Assembly (NCBI RefSeq): GCF_001038425.2
Contig: NZ_LDPV02000009.1
Location: 62,001-126,000 of the forward strand
DNA from: Ornithinibacillus contaminans
GTDB lineage: Bacteria; Bacillota; Bacilli; Bacillales; Amphibacillaceae
DNA length: 64,000 nucleotides
Reading direction: 5' to 3'
This document shows positions 63,033 to 64,000 of this stretch, in pieces. Both the position numbers and the translations under genes were made by a program. Each line of letters opens with the position of its first letter. Position 1 is the first letter of the stretch. Under the pieces are notes generated by a model, which saw nothing but the letters and a program-made list of their open reading frames with translations, did not search any database and was not told the origin of the DNA.

Positions 63033-63721
63033 GTTGGGTCCTCCATTTTATAGCCAAGACCACGAATCGTTTTAATATAAATTGGTTTCTTTGTATTTGG
63101 CTCTATTTTCTCACGTAGGTGACTTACATGAACATCTACAATCCTAGTGTCGCCAACAAAGTCGTAATCCCATACTGCACTTAATAATTGATCTCTCGAT
63201 AGTACCTTGTCTTTATGATTTGCTAGATAATATAACAGCTCAAATTCTTTTCTAGTAAACGTTAATAATTCATCATTCTTCTCTGCTTCATATCGCTCCG
63301 GGAAGATGGTCAAGTCACCAATTTTAATCGTCTTTATTTGATTGTCTACTGTGATATTAGTCCTTCTTAAAATCGCCTTTATGCGTGCGATTACTTCTTT
63401 CGGGCTAAACGGTTTTGTTAAATAATCATCTGCCCCTATTTCTAAACCAAGAACTTTATCAAATTCTTCATCTCTTGCTGTTAACATTAAAACCGGGGTA
63501 TCAATTTGATTTCTTCTTAAATGCTTACAGACTTCAATTCCGTCCATTTCTGGAAGCATAAGATCCAGGATGATAAAATCATAGCTGTGTTTATCTGCTT
63601 TTCGAATTGCTTCTAATCCGTCATACGCAACATCTGTTGTGAATCCCGCTTTTTCTAAATTAAATTTTAGCAATGTTACAATTGACATCTCATCATCTAC
63701 AATTAGAATTTTTTCATTCAT
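63029..63721 (-). CDS. phoP: PhoP response regulator
   Basis: A 230-residue OmpR-type regulator. The receiver domain has the acidic pocket (LIVDDEMS), phosphorylated Asp in DFIILDLMLPEMDG (about residue 53), Thr in VLMLTARDEE and Lys in DYLTKPFSPKE; the C-terminal winged helix has the wing in DVHVSHLREKIE and TIRGLGYKM. It controls the Pho regulon. Neighbours mdh, phoR and polA match the B. subtilis order. Confidence 0.96.
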   Translation of the reverse strand: MNEKILIVDDEMSIVTLLKFNLEKAGFTTDVAYDGLEAIRKADKHSYDFIILDLMLPEMDGIEVCKHLRRNQIDTPVLMLTARDEEFDKVLGLEIGADDYLTKPFSPKEVIARIKAILRRTNITVDNQIKTIKIGDLTIFPERYEAEKNDELLTFTRKEFELLYYLANHKDKVLSRDQLLSAVWDYDFVGDTRIVDVHVSHLREKIEPNTKKPIYIKTIRGLGYKMEDPT

Positions 63722-63852
63722 GCAATCAATTCCCCATTTCTAATAAACTGGCAGCATAGTCTAGTTATATACTTATCTTACAACGAAACTTGTATAAAGA
63801 AAATATAAGATACCATTTGTAAAGAAAACTTTATAAAAACTGTGTGAATTTA

Positions 63853-63895
63853 ACTATATAAAAAGCCTCACCCTGCAGCTAGCAGAATGAAGCTT
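63853..63895 (-). terminator. Terminator of mdh
   Basis: Minus strand AAAGCTTCATTCTGC, 5-base loop, GCAGGGTGAGGCTTTTT: a 15-bp stem with G-U pairs followed by T. Confidence 0.85.
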
Positions 63896-63903
63896 TGGAT
63901 TTA

Positions 63904-64000
63904 TTATTCTAATACGTTAAGAACACTTTTAACAGATTCAGCAGACTTATCAAGCGCTGCCTTTTCCTCCGTTGTTAATTCGAGTTCAATAATTTCTTCA
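63904..64000 (-). CDS. mdh: Malate dehydrogenase, C-terminal end only
   Basis: The last 32 codons of a gene that enters the window from the right: EEIIELELTTEEKAALDKSA followed by ESVKSVLNVLE and two stop codons. This is the C-terminal helix of the LDH-like malate dehydrogenase of Bacillaceae, and mdh lies next to phoP in B. subtilis. The rest is outside the window. Confidence 0.85.
   Translation of the reverse strand, partial: EEIIELELTTEEKAALDKSAESVKSVLNVLE

Overview
The window is a low-GC chromosome segment from a spore-forming Firmicute of the family Bacillaceae. Spore genes (gerE, gerM, sspI), two T-box leaders, an L20-type leader, and a gene order close to that of Bacillus subtilis all point there: ysoA, tRNAs, ysnB-rdgB-rph-gerM-racE-ysmB, gerE, ysmA, sdhBAC, yslB, uvrC, trxA, etfAB-fadB-fadR-lcfA, mutS2-polX-yshB-zapA, rnhC, pheST, ysgA, sspI, ysdC, ysdB, ysdA, rplT-rpmI-infC, thrS, ytxC, dnaI-dnaB-nrdR, gapB, coaE-mutM-polA, phoR-phoP, mdh. 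An Oceanobacillus or Virgibacillus relative is an inference from the style of the proteins, not something shown.

Region 1 (1-7652). The start of a ysoA-like TPR gene is followed by an integrated element of about 6.6 kb (about 1008-7578) lying between two full-length tRNA-Arg(UCU) genes. It carries a tyrosine integrase, a small serine resolvase with a res-like array of binding motifs, a winged-helix protein that resembles a replication initiator, a TPMT/TehB-like methyltransferase and several small unknown genes. Its most striking property is that reading it through I find only one CpG dinucleotide (4593-4594), in coding and non-coding DNA alike, although GpC, CpA and TpG are common; the flanking chromosome has ordinary CpG. 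As a consequence all element genes encode arginine only with AGA/AGG, the codons read by the tRNA-Arg(UCU) at which the element sits and which is now present twice.

Region 2 (7660-18098). A tRNA-Gly(UCC)-tRNA-Arg operon with a consensus sigma-A promoter, nucleotide-pool and RNA-processing genes (ysnB, rdgB, rph), spore-germination and peptidoglycan genes (gerM, racE), the late sporulation regulator gerE with a sigma-K-type promoter, a small insertion with two genes between gerE and ysmA, and the succinate dehydrogenase operon sdhCAB.

Region 3 (18374-33055). yslB, uvrC, trxA, a fatty-acid degradation cluster (lcfA, fadR, fadB, etfB, etfA) with a FadR operator in front of fadR, a 32-residue membrane peptide gene beside yshE, then mutS2, polX, yshB, zapA and rnhC.

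Region 4 (33293-43688). pheST with its T-box, an rRNA methyltransferase, sspI, an accessory cluster made of a large membrane-anchored protein and a two-permease ABC-2 exporter, and a lytic transglycosylase.

Region 5 (43810-64000). M42 aminopeptidase, dUTPase, ysdB, a VTT membrane protein, ysdA, the infC-rpmI-rplT operon (AUU start, L20 leader), thrS with T-box, the replication restart/helicase loading genes dnaB-dnaI with nrdR, an HxlR/DoxX divergent pair, gapB, coaE-mutM-polA, the PhoPR two-component system (PhoR lacking its extracellular sensor domain) and the end of mdh. Long imperfect hairpin repeats lie at 56026-56146 and 61531-61667.
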